A stretch of DNA of 64,000 bases. Source: Numida meleagris (lineage: Eukaryota; Chordata; Aves; Galliformes; Numididae). The stretch lies in the NCBI RefSeq assembly GCF_002078875.1, contig NC_034419.1, positions 17,763,090 to 17,827,089 of the forward strand. Direction: 5' to 3'. The notes below the pieces were generated by a model. The model made no database searches, was not told where the DNA came from, and saw nothing but the letters and a program-made list of their open reading frames with translations. This document shows positions 13,884-28,400 of the stretch, piece by piece (position 1 is the stretch's first letter; each line of letters begins with the position of its first letter). The position numbers were made by a program, and so were the translations under genes.

Positions 13884-13893
13884 GGGGGGGGGG
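13884..13893. repeat. Poly(G) run, 10 bases
   Basis: An uninterrupted G homopolymer, unusual in this AT-rich neighbourhood and prone to sequencing length errors. Confidence 0.9.
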
Positions 13894-16800
13894 AAGAGAG
13901 AAGAAATGGGAGCAGTTATCTTCCTCAGCCCCTTCTGCTGAAGGCTCTTGTCGCCCGTGTCAGCTCTCTGAACGAGTTATGGCCGACGTAGCAGTGGCTT
14001 TTTTATTGACATTCTCCTGCAACTTCCACAGTTACTGAAATCCCTAAAAGCCATGCAGCAGTTGCTGTTACTTTCATCCTTGCAGCTAAGAGCCTCTGAC
14101 ACAGGAAGCTGCCGTCTGGCTGCTTTTTCTTCGTGCTTGCTGCAGGCTGTCGCAGCCCAGGCCGCGTCCTTTCTGTGAGACGGAGCGGTCGTGGGCTCCC
14201 TTAGCACAATTTTGTCGTAAGAACATCCTGGCAGACTTCTTCAAAGTCTCACAGGCCAGGGAAACCTCCCCTACTGTTAAGGGTTTGAGCATCTTGCACT
14301 TGAAAGGCTTCTTTTGGTGTGTTGCCTGCTTTCCCCGGCCTTGCAGGGCTGGAGGTACCCATCATTGGAAGGTTTTCTACAATAAATACAACTATCTGCG
14401 CTTCTGAGAAGCCAGGAATGGGATGAAAGGTAAAAAATAACATCTGCTTGGGTCAATATATTTGCTTTGTAACCTAGGGAAGTCGGTAATTTTGCGCTTT
14501 GTGCAACGTGAGCGCTTCCAAATGGGTTGCAAATGACCTGCTAAGTCTTAACGGTCTTAACCTGTTCTTAGCTCACTTGACTAGATGACAGCTATTCAGG
14601 TCCTTTCCAAGGCTAATTAGGAAAGCAGTCATTCTCTTTACTTCATCCCAATTGTCAGCTGCTCCCACCTTCCTCGGGCGTGCTGGAGACCTTTAAAACT
14701 TGACTGGCTCAGTCTTGCTGTTAATGAGGCCTGCCCCAGCACCTCTGGGCACTCCCTTGGCACTCAGCTCCAGCCCCTGGGCTTTGGTCACTGAGGATCC
14801 CAGGAATGGGAACGAGGTGTAGGAATTGGATGCGCAGCGAGAAGTCAAGATTGCTTCTCGCAGCTTCGTGAAAAGAATTAACACATTGGTCAAAGCAAAT
14901 CAAAGACCCAAGAAGCAGAGCAAGAGAATTTAGATCAGCTCTCCCTGGCAGTATAGGAGCTGCCTGCTTGGTCAATCTGTTGTCCAGAACTCAAGGTACT
15001 TAAGTATCTCAAGGCAAGACACTATAAATCTCACTTTGCTGTCTCTGTAAAGTTTCCCATCTGTACCTGTGCTCCCACTCGTTTTCAAGTACATCTTTAT
15101 AAAGACCTTTATACAGACTTGCTTTCAAAGCAGCGGGTAAGCGGCACTTCAGTAGCAAGGAAACCGCTGCTGTATTAATTGGCATTGATCAGTGAAGCCT
15201 CTGCTAATATTGCTGGAAGAATGGGGGTGGCTTGAGAATTTTGAGCCTGTCAACATAATTTGTTAAGAATTAAAACTGAGAAACGAATTTGGTCTTGTAA
15301 CAGCTTTATGGACTTCAGGATGTTTGTGCTGCTTGACATTAGCAAGAAGCTTCTTTTGTAATTTAGTCCTTATAGTTTTCATCTGATAAAGCCACAACAG
15401 AGCCCTTTTATCACAGTAGGAAACTTCCCTCTCCCCTCAGATTTTGAGCAATAACAATTCTGTGGGGTAATAATTATTCTGGATGCACTGTACCATGTAA
15501 ATTAATCCGTTGCTTTGGTAGTACTACTCCAAAAGCAACACTGATGGTGTATGCTCAGAATGAGCAAATTAATTAGCCAAACTGTGAAATCAAATAAATC
15601 TCACAGCAGTGACCTCTGTGTCACTGAATAAAGAAAGACATTAAGTTGATGTGTAGTTGCTTTAGCTGAAGTAAAACCAGAACTTGAAAGGGCTAAATGT
15701 TCTCATTATTCTGAGTTAAAATAGACGTTCAGGCTGGCAATACTTTGCTGGCAAGGACAGATTGATATTTGATGTCCATTTAGTTTTTCCTTCTGCATCT
15801 CTGAAGAACAGGCATATAAAGCAATTGTCACAAACCAGAATGCTTCATGGGAAAGCTGCATCCAGGATAAAAATCAAAACCTATAGATTTCCTATTGATG
15901 TCATTGTGCTGTATGATCTCTGCCACACACAGAAGCTCACAGGAGCTAGCATCTAATTTGGTGTTCCGTAGCTCTTGGTCTCTCAGCTGCTGAGCTTGGA
16001 AATACCCTTCAGAACTGATGCCTTTATCTTGTCCTCTCTGGGGGTGAGTTTCCAGAAGCTCTGAGGAGCATTGATGGTTTTGGGTAACAGCAGTACTACT
16101 TCCTCTCTTTTCTCTCTACTGAGCCAAAAAAATAAAGTCTGATATTTTGTGGCTTTTTACATAGAAAAGCAAGGAAATGTGTAATGATACCATGGTTATG
16201 CAGCAGCGCGTGCTCTGTGGTGTGATCAACCACGGTGTTATCAATACCTGCTGGAGGAAAGGGATCTTGGTGATGTTCTGCAAGAAAATAAGTATCTCAG
16301 TCTTGTGAGGCATGTATGGGGGTGTCTGTCAGAGTTACTGCAAGACAAATGTTTTACACCTGCAGGAAAAAATAATGCTGCCTTGACTGAATTTATCTAG
16401 AAAAGGTCAGAGTGAGATGTGGAAAAGCTCATTAGGTTATTCTCTCCAGAATTTGATGCTCAACAATCAATAAGTACCTAAGATTTACTGCAGGAGATGT
16501 ATGGAATAGGGAAAGGGTTTTTGTATGGGTGATGGGAGGATTCTGGGTAATCTACACCATATTAAGATTTTTCACTTGTAATCAGCAAGATGGGAACGGG
16601 AGGTTTCATTCAGTTATGGATGTGCTTGCTCTGTGGTAAAATCAGTAAAAATCCCTGCATGGTCAGTAAGAGAGAATATATATATTTAACCTTGATGTTT
16701 ACAAGACAGGTGTGTACCATATAGGAATTGCAGCATTCCTATCTAGATTGCTCAGCATTAACCCTCTGGTCGGTAGCAAACCCAACTCCACCGTGCTGCT

Positions 16801-19800
16801 AGCTGTAATATTGGTAGTGGATGCAGTTGTTGGTTAATTCAATCTACCTCATAAAATACAGGAGTAAATGAAAAGGCTTTTACTGTCTGAGGTGAGATGT
16901 GAAACCTCTGTTCTGTATACCCACAGATGAGCAGGAAAGTGATTCCAAAGAAAATATCAAAAGATAGTAGCCTATAGAAGTTCTTACCAAGGAGAGAGCA
17001 TTTTCCTGGATACATTTCATTTTGCAATGAGTGATGAGTAGTAATAAACTCAAAGCATTTTAACAATTCTGTGTCTTTTGGAAGTGAAAGCCCCAGTGCA
17101 TGTGGCTGTGGGTTCCTGTTGTGCCCCAGATAGAAGGTCTGTGCCAAGTGGAATCCAGGGCAGGATTTGTCTTAAATGCAAAGACAAAGACCAATAGTGA
17201 ACCCAGTGGGAGATCAGCATTTAATTCTCCATGTCCCATTAATTTTGCAATATGGACTTCTTCAGCTCTGAGGGTTTTGCCATTAAAGGAACAATATTCC
17301 TTTTTAAGAAACCTGTTGGTGATAATTTTCCATCGGAGACTTAATTTGCGGCATGCTCCCTCTAGAAAATTGCAAGCCACTTTTCTTGTGAAGCTGTGCT
17401 GAATCCCCTTTCTCCAGCCCCTCTGCTCTCACCGCAGCCTTGGCCATGTGCAGACCGGGCTGGTTCTTGTTGCAGGTTTGCTCCTTTCACTGTCTCCCAC
17501 TATCTTACAACTGATCAATGATATCTCAGTGAAGTACATCTTATCCAATTCTTTCTTTGGCCATACTCATATAATTTCATTGGGAAATTCCTCCCATCAA
17601 TATAACTGAAGGGAAAACCAAGCTCTTGAGGGTTCATCTGAAATTCAGGTAGCAGACAGAGTGTGGAATAAACTGTTAGGAAACTTGCACTGAAATTATG
17701 ATGTGGGGAAAAAAATCTGGAAAAAGTCTTCAAGGATTCCATTTGTTAAATCACTTTATTTCATTTATACCAAAATCACATCATTTTGAAGTGATTGAGA
17801 ATTCTGAGTATTATGTTGCTAAATCTTAGTCTGCATAGCTTATGAATTATGGAATATTACGCATACTAATGCATTATTCAAACAATATATTTTAATATAA
17901 ATGAATCTGAATAAATCAAAACAAAATACTTTTATTTCATGCTAAAGACGTTTTTTTGACAGTGCCAAAACAAATCCAGAAATAGTTTTCTTGTTTGAAA
18001 GCCTCCTTAAAACTCTCCCCTGCAACTGCTGCTTAACTGCGTATTTCAACCTGTATGCAATTCTTCAAAAACCTGTAGGCCAATTGTAATTTTAATGTTC
18101 CTATTCAGAGCTAAAATATACTTCAAGTGCCACTCTCAGATTAGATGAATATACTATTGTTTACAGTTATGATAACCTTAAGATCCCAAAAATGTCTTAA
18201 TCTAATTACATGCTTTTATTTGCTGTTAGTAAAAACAGAAGAATAACAACCCAACTCATTTCATCCCTACTGTGATTTCCTCTGGGCTAATTAAAGTGTA
18301 CTCGACTGATATCTTAACTGCGCAGCTATAGGCAATCAAAATATTTAAAGGGACAAGCATCGTGTTAGCACTGTGCTATCCTTTATGAGTGGTGCTGTTA
18401 GGTTGGAGGGTGCATTTCTGAGCGCTAATGAGCCCCGTGGTGACATCATGGGCTCAGGTCACCAGATGCTGGTTAGGGGGGTGATACCAGGGGTGACCCT
18501 GCTCTAAACACTTGGCAGAGCTCTTAGCAAGGCCTCTTGTTCCAGCACTGGTACTCCAAACTCTTCTTGAAACTATTTCCCAGGTGTGTAGAAACCAGTG
18601 TTTGTGCTGCTCTTCTACACCAGCAGACCAGGGCAGTTGTGAAAGTAGCAAGAGATGCAGGCAGCTGAAGTCAGGGCTGCTGGCATTGATTGCCCAAAGG
18701 CACTGCTGCTCTCCATGGGAGCTTGCAGCTCTAGCTGCTGCCTCTGCTTCTGGAGAGAGCACTTGCTATGCAGCTTCCAACAAGAGCTGGTCTTGTGCTG
18801 TGTATAGCTATCAATACTTCTGCAGTTTAGGAAAAGGAATCTTCAAAATACTTCTATTTGAAGATCAAAATAGCTTTTCCACACAAATCTATAGCACTAG
18901 TGTATATAGTAAGTATTTTGAAAGAAATGACTGTCACTGAGGTCAAAAAGAGGGTGATTAAACAAAGAATCATCTTATCCAACAGTTCTTCCAAAGCCGA
19001 TTCTTGTCAAGCAACTGCCCTTGATGTTTTCTTTACACTGACATAAGTTGCACAAATGGACTATTCTTTACCTGTAAATGTGCATGGTAGTTGTCTTTCC
19101 TCTTTCTGGATGCTCTGGCTTGATGGTGAGCCTTTAATGCCATGATTCAGTGTATTAATTTTTACAGATGTTGAGGAAGAGAAATACTAGATTGGAAACA
19201 GTGAAGGGCTTAGGACTCATGCTATCCTATCTCTAAGGAAACAAATAATAGTAGTTCATTCAGCCTATGTAAATCTCTCTGTTAAAATACTCAGTAGGCT
19301 AAACAGACCATCGCTGGTCTCCTGTGGTTTTGTTTTCTTTAAATGTTAATATTTAGCTCATCTTGTTTTCCATCTATCCTAAACAGTAGTGTTCTCTTTC
19401 TCCTCCTGAGGTAGGAATGGGTGTAAGTCATAATTTTTTTGGGCATTCAGCCCACAGGGGATTCTTGAAGCCATGAGTAGAAACTGTTTTGTTTGCTTTC
19501 AAGATATGAATGCTAATTACGTCCTTACTTCTGTTGCAGCTTTTCTTATTCTTGAAAAATATGAATCTCTCCTTGATTGTAGATTTGTTCTACCATGATT
19601 TTCCTCTGCTGGTCTCCTCAAATAATATTATACAATTAATAGCAAAATCTGTTAATTTCCAGGAGAAAGCATCTTTTTTTTTCTTACAGTTGTGTGTAAT
19701 CCCATGGATTTGATTCCCTTTTAATAATGTAGAAGAAAAATATACCATTATTCACATTAGGGTGAAGAAGAACAGTGAATAGTTTTTAAAGAAAATCTTT

Positions 19801-22455
19801 CTGGCTTTGTTTCAGGCTGTGACCTGAAATTGCAGGGAAGGAGTGGAAAAAACAGCACCAAATTCTAAGAGAAGCTTTGCTATACTAATGAGATTTAAGT
19901 GGCACGTATAAGATGTGATCCAACATTTAAGTGTTTAACCTGAAACAGTTCCATTCCATCCATCATCCAAAGCATGTACGATAGCTTTATTCGAGCATTA
20001 AGTGAAAATAATTCCTTCTGTCTTTACTAGAAACACCAATCAGTGCCCCATATGTCAGTCAAGGTCTGTCTATATTGTCACCACAAAGAAGAATAAGGAG
20101 CACCAGGGCTTTTTACCAGAGTGAGATCTCTCCTGAAGGGCTCTTTTCTTTTTCAAGTCTTAATTGTAGAGGCTTATGGCTATTTTGTACACTGAAATAA
20201 TGTAAGATTGTAAGGATTCATATCTGCTGATGTTTGCAGATGATAGGACTTTATTAAATATCAATTAAAGAATCAGAATGGCCTCAAAGACGTGACCCAT
20301 TTTGTCTCTTGCTTTTTTCATTCAAGTTAGTACTTTGAATGACTCTGAATTTCTGCGGTCACTTGCCTTGTCCTTGAACTTCCCGTGTTTTGTGTGAAGG
20401 AAGAGAGAGATGCTGTACTAATAGGGAAAATTACCACGCCAAGCTCCTTGTTTTTGTTTTCTGTTGATAGCAAGAGTACTGAACATACAAGGTAACTTGC
20501 CACTTCCCAAGGTAATGCATCAATTGTTTAACAATTAAAAAGTACCTTGAGATATACAGCAAAAGATGTCTGGAAAAGAAAATTTGTCCTTGGCATGTAT
20601 GTGTTCTCTCACAAACTCTCCATCTTGTTTAAACAAATACTAGAAGCACGGTGAGAGTGCTGCATTGGAGCTATACATTTTCAAGGGCAAGTACAATATT
20701 ATTAGAATAAGGCATGTGACGAATCCAGAAAATAGAAGGGATTTAAAATACTAAAATGTAGAATGTACCAGAAGACTTGGCAAAATAAGAGCACTGGTAA
20801 GGGATTGTACTGGATCTGAAAGGAGAAACAATTGCATTTTGGTGAACAAAGCAAAATAGTTTTGCTGGAATGTCAAGGCAGCCACATGCTTGTAGGTCTT
20901 ATTTTTATGTATTTCACTTCGATTTAATTGCCCTTGTGAATATGCTTCGCAGCTTATATTGGAATCAAGGAAAAACAGAACCAAAAGGGTTACTGCAGCT
21001 GTAGTCTAGTCAGTTCTGGATCTCTGCTGTTACAGTAATATTTACACAGTCTTGGAGCAATTAAAATGACACCTAAGACCTCACAGCCCAAAATTTCATT
21101 GTTATTAACTTGTCAGAGTTATATATTAATGGTTATTAAATGTAAAAGAAACATCATTGAATTTTTCCTCATATAATTGGACCATATTTTGACTCCCGAG
21201 GTTTTTAATGGTATTTTACACAGCAAATTATCCTTTGAATTGTCTGGGGAATCCTATAACCCAGGGAAGTCCTTTCTATTTCAGTCTTCACCAGGTTTAC
21301 AAGCCAATTTTTTTCACTGTAGATCCAGAACCATAAAATAGCTGCACTGATGTGCTTTTACAAGCGTCAAATGAAATTTTGACCCTTTAAAATCAAAGGT
21401 TTCCATTGGCTTCAACTGGTCCAGAGCACAACAGCAGTCAACTAATGAATTATTTAAATACCAGGGAGCAATATCCCCATAATCCCTATACTGAAGAGGA
21501 GAATGAATAGGCTGCCACTAGTAGTACTACTGCGAAAGAATATTTGCATGAACTAAAAATAATTGAAATGGAGAACCTATTTTTTCTGTCAATAGACTGA
21601 GTGAATTCATATTCTTTTTAGGACATAACTCAGTGAAGCTACTTTTCATCTTCAACAGCAGGAAGAGGAGTAGATGGCTAATGAAGTCCTGGTATAGATC
21701 TACAGCAATTTTTGAGGTTCAGCATTTCATTGGAAGGAGATTAATACATATTTACTGCAATTTTTTTAAAATCTGGTAAAGTCAAGTCTATTCATTGCTT
21801 CCCCACTTTTCCTATTCAAAGTGATTTTTATATTAAACTTAATTACAGGCTTTTTCATTTGGAAAAGATTTGTTTGGTTTAATCAAAATAGATGACTAGA
21901 GGATGACCACTCTGGAGAGGAGAATTTTTTTATTACACATTTGAAAGGAAAGAGTTTGAGTATTTTTTTTTGCAAGGTGACACTGAATTAAACGTACCTT
22001 TCAAGTAAAAATAAACTGGTGCTAAAATTATCTTTTTCAGATGAGTAAAACTAGGAAATGTTGGCTCTTTAAGATTTTTCTTCCAAATAAAAAGTAGTTA
22101 AAAATTATGTAGAAACATTTAATTTCAGCTTTCAAGAAACAGTAGGGTTGGAATGAAAATGTTTCATCCAAAATCTAGTAATATGCTTGTTAATATTAAA
22201 ATATATGTTTAAATATAAACCTTAGGGTAACATGACATTGAGAGAACTACAAAGTAGAAGTCGTAATCTTCTTACTCTGTCATAAATCTCATTGGTGCAA
22301 AATGGGCAAACGCTTTCTATTAACATTCTCCAGAATCTGAGTTGAAGTTGCTTTCAGGTATCTTTCTATATTCTTCTTCATTAAAGAAAAAAATCACATT
22401 ATACAACATTCAGCTGATCTGGTAGGTGCTTTATTTTTACAGTGAACTTTATGTG

Positions 22456-22466
22456 GAAGTTTTCCA
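22456..22466 (+). repeat. Left copy of 11-base edge repeat
   Basis: The word GAAGTTTTCCA occurs here, a few bases before the anomalous block begins, and again in the same orientation at 32288-32298 just after it ends. It could be a target-site duplication, microhomology, or a leftover overlap from joining or gap filling. Confidence 0.75.
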
Positions 22467-22470
22467 AGCC

Positions 22471-25400
22471 AAGTAGGAAAAAAAAAAGCAAAAAAAAAAA
22501 AAAAACCAAAAAAATACTATAGGGCCACACCCACAGCACACTCTCAGAAAAAACTAGAGATAAAAACACATCACAAAAAAACACAGGGGATATTCACAAT
22601 AAGAAAATGGGAAAACGTAAAATCCGCGGGGTGCGCGAAAAGAAAACCAAAACACACGGGGCTCGCACAAGAGAAAAATGCACAGTGGTGGGCGCGCACA
22701 GACACACCTCTCGCGCGAGAGCTAAAATCACAAGAGGGGTCCACAACAGCACATGGGGGGACAAAAAAAACACACCCCCCCCACAGCCCACACACAAAAA
22801 AAAAAACACAACACGCGCACAAGATGCACACATCAAAAGATAAAAGACGCATATACCCGCAAAAAATATCAAAAAACACCCAAAAAAAAAAAAAAGCACA
22901 AAAAAACACACAGAAGACACTCTCCCCTTATAAGAGCACATCCGCCGCTGGAAAAAGCGCTCACAGGGAGAGAAAAAAAACAGGGAGACCCCCAAAAAAA
23001 ACATCACAGCCCCCCCCCGGCGCACATGCCCCAGACGCTGTGAAAAAACAGCGCCCCACAACAGCCACAGCGCAGAACAACAGAGGCCACAACACCGCCA
23101 CAGGAGACGCTCGGGGGGGAGACGCGCACAACACTTTCCCCCGAGAGAAAAAAGGGTGTACACCCCCTCTCCGCGCGCGGGCACATAGAATAAGACACAG
23201 ACCCACATCTCAAAAAAAACACAACACAAAAACACACTCCTCTGGGATATGAAAAGATAACAAAAAATACCCCTATAGAAAAAAAAAAAGAGACACTTCC
23301 CCCCGCAGAACAAAAGATGAGAGCCGATAGAATATCTAGAGATGTATAAAAATAATAATATCCACACCACATAGAAAACAAAAGTAAAAATCTCACAGAA
23401 AATACACTGGGGTGGAAAACACCCCCCCCGAGAAGAGTGGAAAATATAATATCAAAATTATACCCCACACACGCGCGGGGAAAAATATTGTGTGCTCTAC
23501 ACAAAAAAAACCCGGAAAATACACACCCCTCTCCACAAAAAAAAACACAAAAAAAAAAAAATAGTGAGAGATAAAAAACCAAAAAGAGTATAATAAAAAA
23601 ACACATGGAGACAAAACACAACACCATATTATAGGACACACCACAGCGAGAAAAAGACGAAAAACCCGTATACAAAACACAGAGAGAGAGATATTTGCGC
23701 GAGAGAGAGAGATGGGAAAAAAAACACAACACGGGAAAATATTTACAATAGAGATACTCCACAGTGTGATATTCACAACAGTCACATTTTTGTGCTCTCT
23801 GTGCGCGCCACATCAAAAAAGAAGACACAGATCAAAACACAACACACACAACAGAGAACAAAAACCCCCGTGCACACCCCGGGTGTTCACAAAAAGATAT
23901 TTGCACAGAAGAGCGCACACCGGCGCCACACCCCCGCAAAAACAGAAAAGGGAGAGGGTGTGCACACTCCACACGCTGAGAATACACACCACACACAAAA
24001 ACAGCTGGGCGAGACACACGCCTCACAAAAAAAAAAGAAAAGGGGAGAAAAAAGTACACTGTTTACAAAAGGCGCATACCCCCACAAAATACAACATACA
24101 AAACAGGTGTGGACACAAAAGACCCCCCCCGAAAAAAAAACACAGAAGAGCGCAAAATGGTGCTCAAAAGCCGAGAAAAAAAAAAAAAAGAAAAACAAGA
24201 TATTACACAAAAACTCGCAAAAGCTCTACACAGAGAACAGAGAGACACATATAGAGATACACATCTAAAAAAAAAAACAGAGACACGGGGGGAAAAAAAC
24301 GTGACACCACATACACACCATATATCACAGATATAAAAACCTAGAGCAAAAAGTGACACAAGACTAGACACACACGAAAAAAAATAAAAAGTGAGAGACT
24401 CCACAGACACAGCGGAAAAGCTAAAAATCTTCACAAAAACAAAAAGAAAAAGAAAAGAAAAGGCCCCTGAGAGAATATATAAAAACCCCAAAAGCCCCTG
24501 TGGTCAAAATACAAAACCAAAAAAAAAAAACAAAAGTCACAGCTTTGTACAATATAGACTATATCGTGGGGAGAACAAAAAGACAAAATATAAAAATGAG
24601 AGCTTTCACAAAAAGTTCTAAAACAAAAAAAATGATATATCCGCACAAAAAACTCCAAAAAACACGAGACCAAAATAAAAACCAAAAAGAGAAAAAACAC
24701 AAAAACAATACACTCCCCTAAAAAAAAAAAAAGGTATAAAAGCAAAATCCACAGAAGATTAAAAATGAGAAAAAACGAGATACCACAAGAAAAAATATCG
24801 CGCCGATACACATCTCGGGGGAGAAAAACCACAAAAAAAAAAACCCCTCTAAAATATATATCACAGAAAACCCCCGGAAAATTTTTATACTCTGTGTTAG
24901 AGACTAGAACACATATTCCACACAAAAAACCGAAAAAAAAACTCACACAAAAAACACAGATAACACAAAAATACAAAAAAAGCACACAGCCCCCCCACAG
25001 ATGTGAGAATAGCCACACGCACAGATATGAAAAAATAGAAAAATCGGGTAGAATATCACACACTCTCGGGCGCAGACGCCCCACACGCCACACATTGGGG
25101 GGTCTCAGATCGGAGACCCCCCCACACCCACACACCACACAAAACATCTGCAAAAACAAAACGCGGGACACCTGTGTGGAAAAACCCACACCACACACAG
25201 GGAGACACATCACACGAGACGAAAATCTACACAAAAAGTCACACGTGAGAACACTCTCCAAAAGCACACACCCCTGCCACACCCCACACGTGACACTCCC
25301 ACAAGAGATGGGATATGCGCGAGATGGGCGCAGAGGTCACAGCACACACACACACCGCGCACAGCCGCTGAGAGGGGTGCCCACACACACAAAAAAAGAC

Positions 25401-28400
25401 ACCGAAAAAAAACTGCGCAAAACCATAAAAAAACACACAAAAAAACACACACAGAGAGCAGAACACACACACCGAGAGGGAGAGGAGATCGAGAAAAAAT
25501 ATATACACACAGAAAAAACACACAGAAAAAAGAGTACACAGCGTGTGTTCCCCACATACACCCAAAATCCCACACTGTCTCACAACACAGACACATAGAA
25601 AAAACATACACCTTTAAAAAAAACACAAAAGATAAAAATATACACACTCTCTATACACGTGATACACATATAATAAGAGGAAAAACACTCAGAGCACAAG
25701 AACAAAAGCGCGAAAAAACACCGCAGATGACACTGGAAAATCTAAAAAGGCTCGTGGAGACCACACACAACACACACACGAAAACTACAAAAACAAAAGG
25801 TGCCCCCTCTAAAAGAGACACCACACGCCTCCTCACACCATATCTCTATATATATATACACATATATGGCGCCCCCGCGACACCTCCGCTCACAGCGCGC
25901 AAAAGGCAAAAAACACACACAAAAAAAAGGTTTCACACACAAGAGTTGTGCTCCCACACAAAAACACAGCAAAACAAAAAAAAACAAAAAAAAAACCACA
26001 CCACATCCGCGTCACAGAGAGGAAAATCTAAAAAACACAAAACACACACGCGCGAGACAACAAAAAAATCTAGAGTGGGCAAAACATGTTAAAAAACAAC
26101 ATGCGCTGCAAAAAAAAACTGGAGAAGAAAAAAAATCACAGAGAGAAAAAAAACACTACAACACAAAACACCCTGTGCTCCCAAAAACCATATCGCGCGA
26201 AAAAAAGAGAGCACAGAAAAACCACATCACAGAAAAGAAAAAAAAAAAAACGCCCCCCTCCAAAAGTCCCACACCAAAAACCAAAAAGAGGGGCACAACA
26301 AAAAAAAACCCCCCAGAACACCCGCGCACAGAAAAAAAAAGCTCTCAAAAAAACAGAGAAAACGCTTCCCCAGATCAGATTGGAGAAAAAACAAGACACA
26401 GACCCAAAAGCATAGACACAGAGCAAAATCACAACACCACAGCACACCACAATAACAAAAGTTTCACAACACAGAGCAAAAAAACCCAAAAACAAAAAAA
26501 ACAGCCACAGAGATCTCACAGACACACACAGAGCTCCCCAAAACTACACAAAAAAAAGTCCCCAAAACACACTCGGGGGGCGCTCCCCACACCCCCTCCA
26601 CACGGACACAGGCGCTATAACAAAAGCGGAGAGAGGGCACACCCCGTGGGCGCCCACACACACACCACACAAAAAGATTTCTCACACGCGCGCACACACC
26701 CTGTGTGCGCACAACACACACTTCTCTCAAAAAAAAAGGGAGATAAGACGCTAAAACTGAAAAACTCCCCACACAGAGACACAAAAAAGAAAAAAGCCGC
26801 TTCTCTCACAAGACACCACACACCCCTGCAAAAGAGAGGGCCAAAACGAGAACACTATAACACACACATATAGCGCGCGCGGCACAAAAAACACATACAA
26901 AAATATGTATATCACAGGAAAACGCGGGAAAAGAGAAAAGCAAAAAATGGGGGATATTCACAGACAATACACAGACCCAAAAAAAACAAAAAGAGAGAAC
27001 ACGCAGATGAGAAAAAACAAGATTTCACACCCCTTGTGAGACACAGCTCAAAAAGCAAAAAAAGATATAGGCAAAATAGCCACACAGAGAGAGACAAAAT
27101 ACCCCTCTCCCCATAAAATTCCCCTTCACACCCCAAAAACATACACATATATACGCATATACCCTGATAATATAAAAAAACAAGAACAAAAAGTATATCT
27201 CCGCCCCCCTCTGTGCCCACACTACACACCACAGAAAACACCCCGGGTACACAACAGTTATATGAAAACACAAGATGTGGGGGGTGTGAAAAAAATAGCG
27301 CGCGGTGAGACACATTACACCACAGAAAACCACAAAAAAAAAAAAAAAAAAAAAAAAAAAACCCCTATAGAAAAAAAAAGACCCCGCCTCGGACACCACA
27401 CACATATATCTCTTGTCTCGGGGTGCTCTTGTGTAAAACCCGATACACAGGGAAAAAAAACAGCTCTACAAAAACAAAAACACAAAAAATAGCACAATAT
27501 ATAAAAAGCTCTCACAACAGCGCACACAGATCACAGCACAGGGCGCCCCCGCTCTGTGTGTCCACACGCCCCAAAAACAACACCCGGGGGCCCCGGAGAG
27601 CAGAACAGCGCGCGGGGCGCAGAACAGCCCCCCGGCGCACACTCGCGCACAGCGCAGACACAGACGCACACGATAACAACACCCCCACACATGGGGCGAA
27701 AAGCAGAGAAAAAATCGGGGCCACACGCACAACACACAAAAAACTCACAGACACCCCGCGGGCCCCGGGTTTATACCCCAGATAAAAATTCTCTCTCACA
27801 CAAAATAAAAAGACGCTTATAAGAAAAAAAAAATCGCCACATAAAAAACAACATGTGCAAAACTCGAAAAATCTCACACATATGTTAAAAGAGTGTCACA
27901 TATCCCACACGGAAAAACTACAAGACCACAAGAACAATAGGAAAAGAGAGCTGCACAGACGCTGAGAAAAAAAAACAGAGATACACAGAGAGGGCGCGAG
28001 AGCACACTAAAAAGACAAAACTTTTTTTTTAAAAAAAACCCCAAAACACACAGTGGTGTAAAAAAAAAAAAGAACACAGTCACAGTGTTTCTCCACAGAT
28101 CTCCCACACACACACAAAACACTGTCACATACAACACAAAAAAAAGATACCCGGCGCTCTCACATTTGTGAAAATCTCACACATACTCTGTTATATTGTC
28201 AAAAAAACACGAAAAGCCCCAGACAAAAAACCCCTAAAAAAAAAGAGGGAGATCCCCCTCGGCTCACAGGAGACCCAAAAACAAAAATAAAAAAATCACA
28301 TACACTTTGTCGCGGGTTATATATTTTTTTGGCAAAAACAACAAAAACGCCCCTGCGCCCAAAAATCGAAAACCACAAAAGAAAAAAAAACACACCACAA

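Larger units (their letters stand above)
5437..22455. other. Long gene-poor stretch
   Basis: About 17 kb of AT-rich unique DNA. It holds homopolymers (9707-9720, 13884-13893), a possible CR1 remnant (10900-10940), a short tandem array (7469-7500) and one exon-like minus-strand frame (12987-13299). Other open frames, including 142 codons at 18512-18940, show no recognisable domain and no supporting splice pattern. Intron or intergenic DNA cannot be told apart from sequence alone. Confidence 0.55.

Noticed and set aside
22471..22507. A-rich tract at the left edge as a retrotransposon poly(A) tail
   Set aside because: For a plus-strand insertion the tail should be at the right end. A minus-strand insertion would show T, not A, here. 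No element body is recognisable.
25800..26873. 357-codon plus-strand Lys/Thr/His-rich frame as a basic or toxin-like protein
   Set aside because: AAA, ACA and CAC codons dominate because the DNA is A- and C-rich. There is no domain, signal peptide or start context, and it lies in the suspect block.
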